This document shows positions 19,269 through 28,934 of a DNA stretch of 64,000 nt, one piece after another. The stretch lies in NCBI RefSeq assembly GCF_964058945.1, contig NZ_OZ060369.1:310001-374000 (forward strand), read 5' to 3'. A program made the translations under genes and the position numbers. This DNA is from Buchnera aphidicola (Takecallis arundicolens) (GTDB lineage: Bacteria; Pseudomonadota; Gammaproteobacteria; Enterobacterales; Enterobacteriaceae). The notes beneath the pieces are model-generated. The model worked only from the letters and a program-made list of their open reading frames with translations. It did no database searches and had not been told where the DNA came from. The stretch's first letter is position 1. The number at the start of each line of letters is the position of its first letter.

Positions 19269-20378
19269 TTAGGTACTTAATAAAATCATTAATGTTCTAC
19301 GTAACGGTTCTGCAGCACCCCATAATAGCTGATCGCCAACGCTAAAAACAGATAATAAATTTGTACTTATATTTAATTTTCTTATTCTACCAACAGCAAT
19401 ATTTAATGTTCCAGTGACAGCACAAGGTGTTAATAAATTTAATGTTGAATGAACGTTATTAGGAATAATCCTAATCCAATTATTGTGTTCTTGTAAAATA
19501 TTGTGAATATTCGAATAAGACAAATCTTTTTTTAATTTTATAGTAAATGCTTGACTATGACACCGAAAAGTACCAACTCGTACACAAGTACCATCTATTG
19601 GAATAGTATTATTAATATTTAAAATTTTATTTGCTTCAACTTGTACCTTCCACTCTTCTTTAGTTTGATTATTCTGCATAGCACAATCAATCCAAGGTAA
19701 TACATTACCTGCTAAAGGTGCAAAAAATTCTTGCTTTGGAAAATTAATTTCCTGAATAGATTTTGACATTGTTTTTTCAATATCTAAAATTGAATATTTT
19801 TTTTTATACAACTTATTTTCAACAGATTGATATAAATAACCCATTTGTTTGACCAACTCGATAATATGTCTAGATCCTGCACCAGAAGCGGCTTGATAAG
19901 TAGAAAATAAAACCCATTCAATTAAATTATTAAAAAATAATCCACCTAATGCCATCAACATCAAACTAACAGTACAATTACCACCAACAAAAGTCTTAAC
20001 ACCAATATTTATAGCTGAATAAATATCCTGTAAATTAATAGGATCTAATACAATTATTGCATCTTCATGTAATCTTAATGAAGAAGCTGCATCAATCCAG
20101 TATCCATTCCAACCTAAACTACGTAATTTTTGATACGTATCATCCGTATATTTTCCACCTTGACAAGATATGATAATATCCATCGTGATTAAACAATCAA
20201 AATTATATGCATCCTGTAATATATTACTTTCTTGAATATTTGGTCCAACCTTACCTGGTTGCGATGTTGAAAAAAATACAGCATGAATATTACTAAAATT
20301 ATTTTCTTCAACCATACGTTGTATTAATACAGAACCTACCATTCCTCTCCAACCAATGAAACCGACAGTCTTCTTCAT
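19269..20378 (-). CDS. asd: Aspartate-semialdehyde dehydrogenase
   Basis: Asd reduces aspartyl phosphate to aspartate semialdehyde, the branch point for lysine, threonine, methionine and diaminopimelate. The product matches E. coli Asd (367 residues) throughout: GFIGWRGMVGSVL dinucleotide-binding start, VFFSTSQPG, WIDAASSLR, FVGGNCTVSLMLM with the catalytic cysteine, TYQAASGAG, and RCHSQAFTIKLKKD. The ATG at 20378 gives MKKTVGFIG, as in E. coli; the open frame before it starts at a TTG and adds only five residues. It is divergent from yhgN, its E. coli neighbour. Confidence 0.97.
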   Translation of the reverse strand: MKKTVGFIGWRGMVGSVLIQRMVEENNFSNIHAVFFSTSQPGKVGPNIQESNILQDAYNFDCLITMDIIISCQGGKYTDDTYQKLRSLGWNGYWIDAASSLRLHEDAIIVLDPINLQDIYSAINIGVKTFVGGNCTVSLMLMALGGLFFNNLIEWVLFSTYQAASGAGSRHIIELVKQMGYLYQSVENKLYKKKYSILDIEKTMSKSIQEINFPKQEFFAPLAGNVLPWIDCAMQNNQTKEEWKVQVEANKILNINNTIPIDGTCVRVGTFRCHSQAFTIKLKKDLSYSNIHNILQEHNNWIRIIPNNVHSTLNLLTPCAVTGTLNIAVGRIRKLNISTNLLSVFSVGDQLLWGAAEPLRRTLMILLST

Positions 20379-20637
20379 AAGTATTATACTCAAAATAATT
20401 TAATTAATAAAATCATATAAATAATATAATAATATATTTAATTTTTTTAGTTTTAATTAATGTTTTCAAAATACATAATTTGTTAATATTATTAACAAAT
20501 CAATATTATTTAATTAAAAGTAAAAAAATTACTGTATATTATTTAACACAAATAATAAAATTATTTATAAATATATTCTACAATATTACTTTATAAAAAA
20601 ACGAAATTTAAATTATAATTATCAATAAGGAAAAAAA

Positions 20638-21228
20638 ATGAATGAAATGATTTCTACTACCATATTATTAATACTAATTATGGATCCATTAGGTAATTTA
20701 CCTATTGTGATGTCTATTCTTAAACATTTAACCCCAAAAAGACGTATATTTGTCTTGTTAAGAGAAATGATTATTGCACTAGGAATTATGATTTTTTTTT
20801 TACTAGCAGGTGAAAAAACACTATCAATACTTGATCTAAAAGCAGAAACTGTCTCTATTGCAGGTGGGATTATATTATTCCTAATTGCAATCAAAATGAT
20901 TTTTCCAGATGAACAAAAAAATGATAAAAAAACTGATTTAACAGAACCATTTTTAGTGCCATTGGCTATACCACTAGTAGCAGGACCATCATTATTAGCA
21001 ACATTAATGTTATTGTCACATCAATATTCCAATCAAATATTAACATTATCATTATCTTTATTTATTGCCTGGAGTACTACTGTTTGTGTACTTTTATTAT
21101 CAGATGTATTTTTAAAATTTTTAGGACCAAAAGGTGTAAATGCTTTAGAAAGGTTAATGGGACTCATACTAATTATGCTATCAACACAAATGTTTTTAGA
21201 TGGTATTACAACATGGTGTAAACTATAA
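20638..21228 (+). CDS. yhgN: MarC-family inner membrane protein YhgN
   Basis: A 196-residue polytopic membrane protein matching E. coli YhgN (197). The six hydrophobic segments expected of the MarC/UPF0056 family are visible, starting with TTILLILIMDPLGNLPIV, and the conserved PLAIPLVAGPSLLAT lies near residue 110. The transported substrate is not established for the family. It has a good AAGGA ribosome binding site and is divergent from asd, as in E. coli. Confidence 0.93.
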   Translation: MNEMISTTILLILIMDPLGNLPIVMSILKHLTPKRRIFVLLREMIIALGIMIFFLLAGEKTLSILDLKAETVSIAGGIILFLIAIKMIFPDEQKNDKKTDLTEPFLVPLAIPLVAGPSLLATLMLLSHQYSNQILTLSLSLFIAWSTTVCVLLLSDVFLKFLGPKGVNALERLMGLILIMLSTQMFLDGITTWCKL

Positions 21229-21410
21229 TTTAAATATTATTATTAAATTTTTTAAAATATATAGTATGCAATATATTAATTAATGGTGTTATATATTACA
21301 TCAAAAAAAAATTAAAACATAAAAAATAAAAAAAAAGAAATATAATAAATTTTATTATATAAAATATTTATTAATAAAGATTATTAAATAATAGCTATAA
21401 ATACAATACT

Positions 21411-22586
21411 ATGAAAAATATAATTCACATGAAAGATATAGATTTATATAATAAAAGAGTATTAATTCGTGTAGATTTTAATGTTCCATTAAATAATAAT
21501 ATAATAATATCAGATAACCGTATCCAGGCAAGTATTCCAACAATTAAATATGCTTTAAAAAAAAATGCAAAGGTAATACTAATGTCACATTTAGGCCGAC
21601 CAAAAGAAGGTGAATATTGTCAAAAATTATCTATGCAACCTATAATACAATATTTAAAAAAAATATTTTATAAAAATAAAATTTACTATAGTAATCATCT
21701 TAAACCCATCACAATACAACCAGGTGAATTACTTATATTGGAAAATGTACGATTTAATCCAGGTGAAAAAAATAACGATGAAATATTATCCAAAAAATAT
21801 GCAAATTTATGTGATATATTTGTCATGGATGCTTTTGGTAGCGCACATAGAAAAGAAGCTTCCACATATGGAGTAGGTATGTTTGCTAAAATTTCATGTG
21901 CCGGTATATTGTTTGCTTCTGAAATAAATGCTTTAACACGAGCTTTAAAAAATCCGAAACAACCTATGATATCTATTGTAGGAGGAGCAAAAATATCTAC
22001 AAAATTTAAATTATTAAAACAACTGTCTAAAATTTCTGATACTGTCATTGTTGGAGGCGGTATTGCAAATACATTTTTAGCTATTGATTATAATATCGGA
22101 AAATCGTTATATGAACCTAAATTTATTCCATTAGCAAAGATAATACGTGCCAAAAATAATATATTAATACCAGTTGATTCCAGAGTAGGAACAAAATTTT
22201 CAAAAAATAGCCTGGCTATTGTTAAAAAACCATATCAAATCCAAAATAATGAAGAAATTATGGATATTGGTGATGAAAGCATTAAAAATATGATTGAAAC
22301 TCTTAAAAAAGCAAAAACTATTCTTTGGAATGGACCAATGGGTGTATTCGAATTTCCAAATTTTTCAGTTGGTACAAAAGCACTTGCAAAAAATATTTCA
22401 AAAAATCAAGCATTTTGTATTGCAGGAGGTGGAGAAACAATTAATGTTATTGATATGTTTAATATAAAAAATAAAATATCGTACATTTCAACAGGAGGTG
22501 GGGCTTTTTTAGAATTTGTAGAAGGTAAAAAATTACCTACAATACAGATGTTAGAAACATCTAAAAAAAAACATTATGTATCATAA
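21411..22586 (+). CDS. pgk: Phosphoglycerate kinase
   Basis: Reversibly transfers phosphate from 1,3-bisphosphoglycerate to ADP in glycolysis. The product has 391 residues (E. coli 387). Visible motifs are RVLIRVDFNVPL near residue 15, HLGRPKEG, ENVRFNPGEKNND, the FGSAHR segment, SIVGGAKISTK, LWNGPMGVFE and the nucleotide-binding STGGGAFLEF near the C-terminus. It is followed by fbaA and mscS, preserving the E. coli order; epd is missing upstream. Confidence 0.98.
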   Translation: MKNIIHMKDIDLYNKRVLIRVDFNVPLNNNIIISDNRIQASIPTIKYALKKNAKVILMSHLGRPKEGEYCQKLSMQPIIQYLKKIFYKNKIYYSNHLKPITIQPGELLILENVRFNPGEKNNDEILSKKYANLCDIFVMDAFGSAHRKEASTYGVGMFAKISCAGILFASEINALTRALKNPKQPMISIVGGAKISTKFKLLKQLSKISDTVIVGGGIANTFLAIDYNIGKSLYEPKFIPLAKIIRAKNNILIPVDSRVGTKFSKNSLAIVKKPYQIQNNEEIMDIGDESIKNMIETLKKAKTILWNGPMGVFEFPNFSVGTKALAKNISKNQAFCIAGGGETINVIDMFNIKNKISYISTGGGAFLEFVEGKKLPTIQMLETSKKKHYVS

Positions 22587-22631
22587 AATATATATTTTTT
22601 AAAACATACTTATACTATACTAGGAAAAAAT

Positions 22632-23711
22632 ATGCTTCATCCAATGTATGATATTAAATCAGGGGTCATTTTTGGACAAGATATACATAAAATTTTTAAG
22701 CTAGCTAAAGAAAAAAAATTCGCCATACCAGCTATTAATTGTACAAACCTAGATACGATCAATACAGTATTAGAAGTAGCTTATACAGTTAAATCTCCAG
22801 TCATCATACAATTGTCTTATGGCAGTTCTATTTGTATTGCTGGAAATAATATACCAAAAATTTCAAATATCAAAAAAGCAACATTAGGAGCAATTTCTGC
22901 AGCAAAACACGTACACTATGTTGCAAAATATTATAATATTCCAGTAATACTACATACTGATCATTGTCATATAGACATTTTACCGTGGGTTGATAACTTA
23001 ATTCAAATTAGTACAGAGAATATGAAAAAGAAAGGATATCCTATTTTTTCTTCACATATGTTAGATTTATCAAAAGAACCAATAAAAAAAAATATAAAAA
23101 TATGTAGCCATTTTTTAAATAAAATCAAGCATAATAATATGTTTTTAGAAATAGAACTTGGTTGTACAGGAGGAGAAGAAGATGGTGTAAATAATGAAAA
23201 TATAAATACTGAACTACTGTATACAAAACCTGAAGATGTAAATTATGCATATGAAAAACTTATAAAAATTAGTACTAATTTTACTATCGCAGCATCTTTT
23301 GGAAATGTTCATGGAGTATATCAACCAGGAAATATAAAATTAAAACCTGATATTCTATATAATACACAACAATACATTTGTAAAAAACATAATTTAGATA
23401 TAAATCCAATTAATTTTGTTTTCCATGGAGGATCTGGATCTTCTATTAAAGACATTCATCAATCTATTAATTATGGTGTAGTTAAAATGAATATTGATAC
23501 TGATATACAATGGGCATCCTGGGAAGGTATTCTAGAATATTATCAAAATTTTAAACTGTATTTACAAACACAATTAGGTAACCCAAGTGGTCCGTATGAA
23601 CCAAATAAAAAATACTATGACCCAAGAAAGTGGACAAGAAAGTCTCAAGATAAAATATATAAAAAATTAATTAAAATATTTACAACACTAAATGCATATG
23701 ATGTATGGTAA
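22632..23711 (+). CDS. fbaA: Class II fructose-bisphosphate aldolase
   Basis: Zinc-dependent aldolase cleaving fructose 1,6-bisphosphate into triose phosphates. Its 359 residues equal E. coli FbaA. The metal/active-site segments LHTDHCH near residue 107, EIELGCTGGEEDGV near 175, ASFGNVHGVY and FHGGSGS, and the C-terminal NIDTDIQWA are all present. TAGGA precedes the ATG as ribosome binding site. It lies 45 bp after pgk. Confidence 0.98.
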   Translation: MLHPMYDIKSGVIFGQDIHKIFKLAKEKKFAIPAINCTNLDTINTVLEVAYTVKSPVIIQLSYGSSICIAGNNIPKISNIKKATLGAISAAKHVHYVAKYYNIPVILHTDHCHIDILPWVDNLIQISTENMKKKGYPIFSSHMLDLSKEPIKKNIKICSHFLNKIKHNNMFLEIELGCTGGEEDGVNNENINTELLYTKPEDVNYAYEKLIKISTNFTIAASFGNVHGVYQPGNIKLKPDILYNTQQYICKKHNLDINPINFVFHGGSGSSIKDIHQSINYGVVKMNIDTDIQWASWEGILEYYQNFKLYLQTQLGNPSGPYEPNKKYYDPRKWTRKSQDKIYKKLIKIFTTLNAYDVW

Positions 23712-23753
23712 TAATCATATAAAAAATCAAAAATTAGTCTTTAGGAGTGAAAA

Positions 23754-24602
23754 ATGCAAGAATGTAACGTAATAAATAATATTAATTATTTCGGTAACTG
23801 GATAATACTACACCAGAAAATATTGTTAAAATATATCATAAATATAATATCAGCAATCATTATTATGTTAATCGGTATTTTTACTTCTAAAGTCATCTCT
23901 ACAACATTTAATAAAATATTATATAATAGAAAAATTGATACTACAATATCAGATTTTCTCACTATTGTTGCACGATATACGATAGTTACCATTAGTATAA
24001 TTATTTCGTTGGGTAGATTAGGAGTACAAACAACATCAGTAATCGCTATTTTAGGCGCTGCTGGAATGGCAATTGGATTAGCATTACAAGGATCACTTTC
24101 GAATTTTGCAGCTGGAGTGTTATTAATTATATTTAGCCCATTACGCGTAGGAGAATATGTTTTTTTTAAAAATATTTCTGGAACAGTATTAAATATCCAT
24201 GTATTTTACACAACATTAAAAACACTAGATGGTAAAATTATTGTTGTTCCAAATGGAAAAATTACTTCAAATAACATTATTAACTATTCACGTGAACCAT
24301 GTCGTAGAAATGAATTTATAATTAATGTTACAAATAGTGCTAATGTTGATTTGGTCATTAAAATATTGAAAGATATTATGTATAATGAACCAAGAGTCTT
24401 AAAAGATAAAGATATTACTGTAGGTTTAAACAAATTAGAACCATACTATATGAATTTTGTTGCGCGATGCTGGAGTAACACAAATATTTTAAATACAGTA
24501 TATTGGGATTTAATGATACAGTTTAAAAAAGCTTTAGATGAGAATAAAATTCTTTTACCATATAAACGATTAGAAATAAGAATTAATAAAAAAAGAAAAT
24601 AA
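23754..24602 (+). CDS. mscS: Small-conductance mechanosensitive channel MscS
   Basis: Homoheptameric inner-membrane channel that opens under membrane tension to release osmolytes. The product has 282 residues against 286 in E. coli. Two N-terminal membrane segments precede the pore-lining TM3, where GAAGMAIGLALQGSLSNFAAG keeps the Gly/Ala packing pattern. The beta domain (VFYTTLKTLDGKIIVVPNGKI) and C-terminal domain follow. It has a clear TTAGGAGTG ribosome binding site and closes the pgk-fbaA-mscS block. Confidence 0.96.
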   Translation: MQECNVINNINYFGNWIILHQKILLKYIINIISAIIIMLIGIFTSKVISTTFNKILYNRKIDTTISDFLTIVARYTIVTISIIISLGRLGVQTTSVIAILGAAGMAIGLALQGSLSNFAAGVLLIIFSPLRVGEYVFFKNISGTVLNIHVFYTTLKTLDGKIIVVPNGKITSNNIINYSREPCRRNEFIINVTNSANVDLVIKILKDIMYNEPRVLKDKDITVGLNKLEPYYMNFVARCWSNTNILNTVYWDLMIQFKKALDENKILLPYKRLEIRINKKRK

Positions 24603-24791
24603 TTATGATGTATATATCATATATGAATTCGTATATTATTTATATTTAATAATTTAATTTTCATTAAAAAATAATATTTAAAATACTTTTATAAAAAATA
24701 TTTTAATTTTTTTAATTATTGATTATAAATAATAAATACATAAAATTTAGTATGATTTTTACTTGAAAGATAAATAATATATTCACATTAG

Positions 24792-24865
<74 letters not shown>

Positions 24866-24974
24866 ATAAATTATATATTATACTATCATAAAATAAAAAT
24901 CAATATTTAAAAATAAAAAATATTATACACTATAATTTTTTTATTAAAATAAAAAACATAAAATTAATAATTAT

Positions 24975-25481
24975 ATGAATATAAATGAAAAAAATTTATA
25001 TGTAAAAGAAATAAAAAATATTGAAGGTGATGTAACGGCAACAAACTCAAAAATAGCAATTTTAATATCCCGATTTAATAATTTTATTAATCAAAACTTA
25101 TTACATGGTGCCATTGATACCTTAAATAGAATTGGAAAAATACAAAATAATAACATCACCGTTATTAAAGTTCCTGGATCGTATGAAATTCCTATAATTG
25201 CAAATATTATTTCTAATGTAAAAAAATACCACGGAATTATCGCACTGGGAACTATTATTAAAGGTGAAACAATTCATTTTGATAAACTAGCAACTGATAT
25301 TATCTCTAAAATATCCAATATCAGTATCAAAAATAATATACCAATCGCTCTTGGTATTTTAATGACTGAAAATATTGAACAAGCTATAAATCGCTCAGGA
25401 ACAAAATTAGGAAATAAAGGAAGTGAAGCAGCACTAACTGTATTAGAAATGATTAATATTATTAAAATAATTCAAAATTAA
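24975..25481 (+). CDS. ribH: 6,7-dimethyl-8-ribityllumazine synthase
   Basis: Lumazine synthase condenses 5-amino-6-ribitylaminouracil with dihydroxybutanone phosphate in riboflavin synthesis (called ribE in E. coli). The product has 168 residues (E. coli 156), with a slightly longer N-terminus. ISRFNNFINQNLLHGAID, VPGSYEIP, IALGTIIKGETIHFD with the catalytic histidine, and GNKGSEAALTVLEM are recognisable. It is followed by ribD and nusB, the usual E. coli neighbourhood in changed order. Confidence 0.96.
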   Translation: MNINEKNLYVKEIKNIEGDVTATNSKIAILISRFNNFINQNLLHGAIDTLNRIGKIQNNNITVIKVPGSYEIPIIANIISNVKKYHGIIALGTIIKGETIHFDKLATDIISKISNISIKNNIPIALGILMTENIEQAINRSGTKLGNKGSEAALTVLEMINIIKIIQN

Positions 25482-25552
25482 TACAATAAATTTAATAAAA
25501 TATATAGTATATTATTATAAACAATAATATTTTTTATAAATTGTATAACACT

Positions 25553-26692
25553 ATGAATGATTTTTTAAATCAAAAAAAACAGTTTGTTCAAGATACATAT
25601 TATATGGAAAAAACAATTCAATTAGCAAAAAAAGGAAAATATACTACCGCACCTAATCCAAATGTAGGCTGTATTATTGTCCATAAAAAAAAAATTGTCG
25701 GCATAGGTTGGCATTATAAATCAGGTGAAAATCATGCAGAAGTAAATGCTATTAATATGGCTGGAAAATTATCAAAAAATGGAACAGCATATATTTCACT
25801 AGAACCATGCAATCATTTTGGAAAAACACCGCCATGCTGCAATTTAATTATTAAGTCGGGTATTAAAAGAGTAGTTATAGCTATGTTAGATCCAGATCCA
25901 AAAATGTCCGGAAAAAGTGTAAAATATTTAAAAAAACATGGTATACAAGTAACAGTTGGAATATTATTAAAAAAATCGCAAAATATAAATTTAGGATACT
26001 TAAAAAGAATAAACCATGGAATACCATGGATACAATTAAAAATGGCTATTTCTCTAGATGGTAAAATAGCCATGAAAAATGGTGAAAGCCAATGGATTAC
26101 CAGTAAAGATGCAAGGCAAGATACACACCGATTACGCGCATTAAGTTCAGCCATTTTGAGTACTAGTAGTACTATTTTAAATGATAATCCTAAACTTACT
26201 GTTCGGTGTAATATGAATAAAAAATGTCAAAAAAAATATATACAACCAAAAAGAATTATTATAGATAGTCAAAACCGTGTACAACCTAACCATCAAATTA
26301 TTCAAGAAAAAATCAGTGAAATATGGTTAATTCGATTATATCATGACAAAAAAATTTGGCCTACACATGTTAAGCAAATTATATTACCAAAATATAAAAA
26401 ATATATCAATTTAAAGAAATTATTTCAATTTTTAGGAAAAGAAAAAATAAACACAGTATGGGTAGAATGCGGTACAAACTTATTCAGTAATATGATTAAA
26501 TTACATTTAATAGATGAATTAATTTTATATGTAGCACCAAAAATGTTAGGTCACTTAGCAAAACCGTTATTTTTCAATACACAAGAACTTGACTTAAATA
26601 CAATTAATACGTTTTCTTTTACTAGTATAAAATCTATCGGATCAGATATACGAATTAAATTAAAACCCCAATGTAAAAATTTAATATATTAA
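25553..26692 (+). CDS. ribD: Bifunctional riboflavin biosynthesis deaminase/reductase RibD
   Basis: Two-step riboflavin enzyme. The N-terminal zinc deaminase has HAEVNAI and PCNHFGKTPPC ligand motifs within about residues 60-100. The C-terminal reductase spans about 150-375 (MAISLDGKIAMKNGESQWIT, STILNDNPKLTV, VECGTNLFSNM). The ATG at 25553 is chosen; the frame also opens four codons earlier at a TTG. Length of about 379 residues compares with 367 in E. coli. The two activities are one protein here, whereas in Buchnera of the pea aphid they are, to my knowledge, split into ribD1 and ribD2. Confidence 0.95.
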   Translation: MNDFLNQKKQFVQDTYYMEKTIQLAKKGKYTTAPNPNVGCIIVHKKKIVGIGWHYKSGENHAEVNAINMAGKLSKNGTAYISLEPCNHFGKTPPCCNLIIKSGIKRVVIAMLDPDPKMSGKSVKYLKKHGIQVTVGILLKKSQNINLGYLKRINHGIPWIQLKMAISLDGKIAMKNGESQWITSKDARQDTHRLRALSSAILSTSSTILNDNPKLTVRCNMNKKCQKKYIQPKRIIIDSQNRVQPNHQIIQEKISEIWLIRLYHDKKIWPTHVKQIILPKYKKYINLKKLFQFLGKEKINTVWVECGTNLFSNMIKLHLIDELILYVAPKMLGHLAKPLFFNTQELDLNTINTFSFTSIKSIGSDIRIKLKPQCKNLIY

Positions 26693-26752
26693 CATTTATT
26701 ATAAATACTTAATGTATAAAAAATACAATATTACAATCAGGATATAAATATC

Positions 26753-27169
26753 ATGAATCCGAAATTTAGAAGACGTGCAAGACAGTATGTAGTACAAGCT
26801 CTTTATACTTGGGAAATATCACGAAATGATATTATAGATATTAAAAATCAATATTTAAAAAATATTAATACTCAAATTGTAGATATAAAATATTTTCATG
26901 AAGCAATTACAGAAGTAATTCATAATTATAAAACGCTTGATATAAAAATTACATCATGTTTAAATAGAAAACTTCAAAAAATTGGACAAATAGAAAAAGC
27001 AATATTAAGATTATCTTTCTATGAATTATATAATCGAGCTGATATTCCATACAAAGTATCAATTAATGAAGGTATTGAATTAGCAAAATTGTTTGGATCA
27101 GAAAACAGTCATAAATTTATAAATGGTGTTCTACAACATGCAGCTAATAAAATCAATCACCAACAATAA
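26753..27169 (+). CDS. nusB: Transcription antitermination factor NusB
   Basis: All-helical RNA-binding protein that with S10 (NusE) binds boxA of rRNA leaders and supports antitermination. The product has 138 residues (E. coli 139). [18 protein letters not shown] at the N-terminus and the C-terminal [41 protein letters not shown] region match the family. It sits after ribD, as in E. coli, and its stop codon abuts the stop of the convergent yajR. Confidence 0.95.
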   Translation: MNPKFRRRARQYVVQALYTWEISRNDIIDIKNQYLKNINTQIVDIKYFHEAITEVIHNYKTLDIKITSCLNRKLQKIGQIEKAILRLSFYELYNRADIPYKVSINEGIELAKLFGSENSHKFINGVLQHAANKINHQQ

Positions 27170-28543
27170 TCAATATTTTTTATCTTGTAAAAAATATCTA
27201 ATTCTATCTGCATCTGTTTTTGTACTATCAAATTTTATTAATAAAAAAGCGTCTGATTTTGAATACTCAATCAATATAATTCCAGAATCATTTTGTAATA
27301 ATGTATCTATATCTAATTTAAAATTACGTTTTTTATTGATTAAAATTGATATGCTACATATATATTTTGGTGGAGTAATAAAATAAAAAATTATCAACCA
27401 AACCACTGAAATTGAAATATCTAATAAAAACACAGTTTTCATACCGCAACATTGGTATGTTAATCCACCTAATGCTCCTCCTAAAGCTATACCAAGAAAT
27501 TGACTTGTCGAATATATACTCATTATAATATTTTTATATTCTATAGATAATATTCTACTTAATAAAGATGGAATAAAAGTTTCAGATAAAATAAATGAAA
27601 CAAAAAAAAGATACATACTTGTAAAAAATATAAAAAAATTCAATTTAAAAATTAATAGTATCATTGATGACATAATCATCATAAAAATAACAAAAATCAT
27701 TAATAATCGTATATATTTTTTTTTTTCTGAAAATATTATTAACGGAATAGTGATAAATAATGATAAAATAATAATTATAGTATAAATTTCAAAATGTTTT
27801 TTTAATACATAACCTAATAACTCCATATTCTTTGGAAAAATAATAAAATTTAAAGTTAACAAAAAATGTAAAAAAAATATACTAATAACATAGGCAAAAA
27901 CATCATATTTTTTCATAAAACTATTAGTTTGATAAATACTAATTTTTTCTTTATTTTGGTAAAATACTGTATCACAGTATGGAAATACATATTTTAAAGC
28001 AACCAATATACATAAAATAGATGCAAGTACAATGATTTTAAACAAACCATATAAACCAAAATATTCAATAATTATCGGTCCAAGAATAATAGCAGATAAA
28101 AAAGATATTCCAAAAGTAATACCAATACAAGAAATTGACTTAATATAATTTTGTTCTCTAATAACATGTGAAAGTAATGCTATAAAAACAGATGAAACTG
28201 TACCTATACCTTGTAATCCTCGACCAATAATAATTCCAAAAATCGAATTACTAAAACATAAAATAATACTACCAATAAAAAATAACAATAAACCAATTAA
28301 AATGGTATATTTATAACCAATTCGATTTGATAAAAAACCAAAAGGTATTTGAAAAATTGCCTGCATTAATCCATAAATACCTATTGCAACACCAATTAAA
28401 AATTTATTGGAATGAGGAAATAATATACCAGTTGTATGCATTGCTGGTGTTACCATAAACATTCCTAACATTCTTAACATAAAAATAATACATACACCAA
28501 TCGTAATACGTATTTCATGTGTATTTAATTTATAGTCATTCAT
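27170..28543 (-). CDS. yajR: Major facilitator superfamily transporter YajR
   Basis: Inner-membrane MFS transporter of 457 residues (E. coli YajR 454). Twelve hydrophobic segments are visible. The family motif A region reads GFLSNRIGYKYTILIG near residue 70. The C-terminal soluble ferredoxin-like YAM domain is retained (about 390-457: FKLDIDTLLQNDSGIILIEY...). The substrate is not established. Retention in so small a genome makes it a candidate for host-symbiont exchange. Its 3' end touches nusB. Confidence 0.9.
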   Translation of the reverse strand: MNDYKLNTHEIRITIGVCIIFMLRMLGMFMVTPAMHTTGILFPHSNKFLIGVAIGIYGLMQAIFQIPFGFLSNRIGYKYTILIGLLLFFIGSIILCFSNSIFGIIIGRGLQGIGTVSSVFIALLSHVIREQNYIKSISCIGITFGISFLSAIILGPIIIEYFGLYGLFKIIVLASILCILVALKYVFPYCDTVFYQNKEKISIYQTNSFMKKYDVFAYVISIFFLHFLLTLNFIIFPKNMELLGYVLKKHFEIYTIIIILSLFITIPLIIFSEKKKYIRLLMIFVIFMMIMSSMILLIFKLNFFIFFTSMYLFFVSFILSETFIPSLLSRILSIEYKNIIMSIYSTSQFLGIALGGALGGLTYQCCGMKTVFLLDISISVVWLIIFYFITPPKYICSISILINKKRNFKLDIDTLLQNDSGIILIEYSKSDAFLLIKFDSTKTDADRIRYFLQDKKY

Positions 28544-28655
28544 ATTAATATTATTTAATAAATTATTTTCTTAAATTACATACTATGTGATTTTCTATTT
28601 AAAAACAACAAAAATATTAAATATAATAACATTTAAATTAAAAAAATAGAAAAAT

Positions 28656-28934
28656 ATGATACATAAAAAATGGAATATAAAAATTGCACAAAATATTGCA
28701 CAACAAGAATCAATTATATTAACAGATCAGCATTGGGAAATAATTAATTTTATTAGATTATGTTATAATAAATTTAATATTATTCCGCCAAATAGAATGT
28801 TATTGAAATTAATGCAAAAAAAATTTGAAATAGAAAAATGTAATAATACATACTTATTATCATTATTTCCTAAAGGTATTAATAAACAGGCAAATAAAAT
28901 TGCAGGATTACCAAAATCAAATATATGTTTATAA
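28656..28934 (+). CDS. tusE: Sulfurtransferase TusE (DsrC family), N-terminally shortened
   Basis: TusE accepts sulfur from TusBCD and delivers it to MnmA for tRNA 2-thiouridine formation. The 92 residues cover E. coli TusE from about residue 21 to the end: LTDQHWEIINFIRLCYNKFN, RMLLKLMQKKFE, LFPKGINKQANKIAGLPK and the penultimate catalytic cysteine in ICL. About 17-20 N-terminal residues are absent. An in-frame TAG at 28647 shows that the start cannot lie further upstream. The last 6 bp overlap the convergent cyoE. Confidence 0.88.
   Translation: MIHKKWNIKIAQNIAQQESIILTDQHWEIINFIRLCYNKFNIIPPNRMLLKLMQKKFEIEKCNNTYLLSLFPKGINKQANKIAGLPKSNICL

Noticed and set aside
20394..20637. Possible promoters in the asd-yhgN divergent spacer
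   Set aside because: Many A/T-rich boxes resemble -10 elements by chance; none stands out enough to call.
27123..27386. An 87-codon plus-strand frame after nusB
   Set aside because: Antisense to the conserved C-terminal domain of yajR and overlapping nusB.
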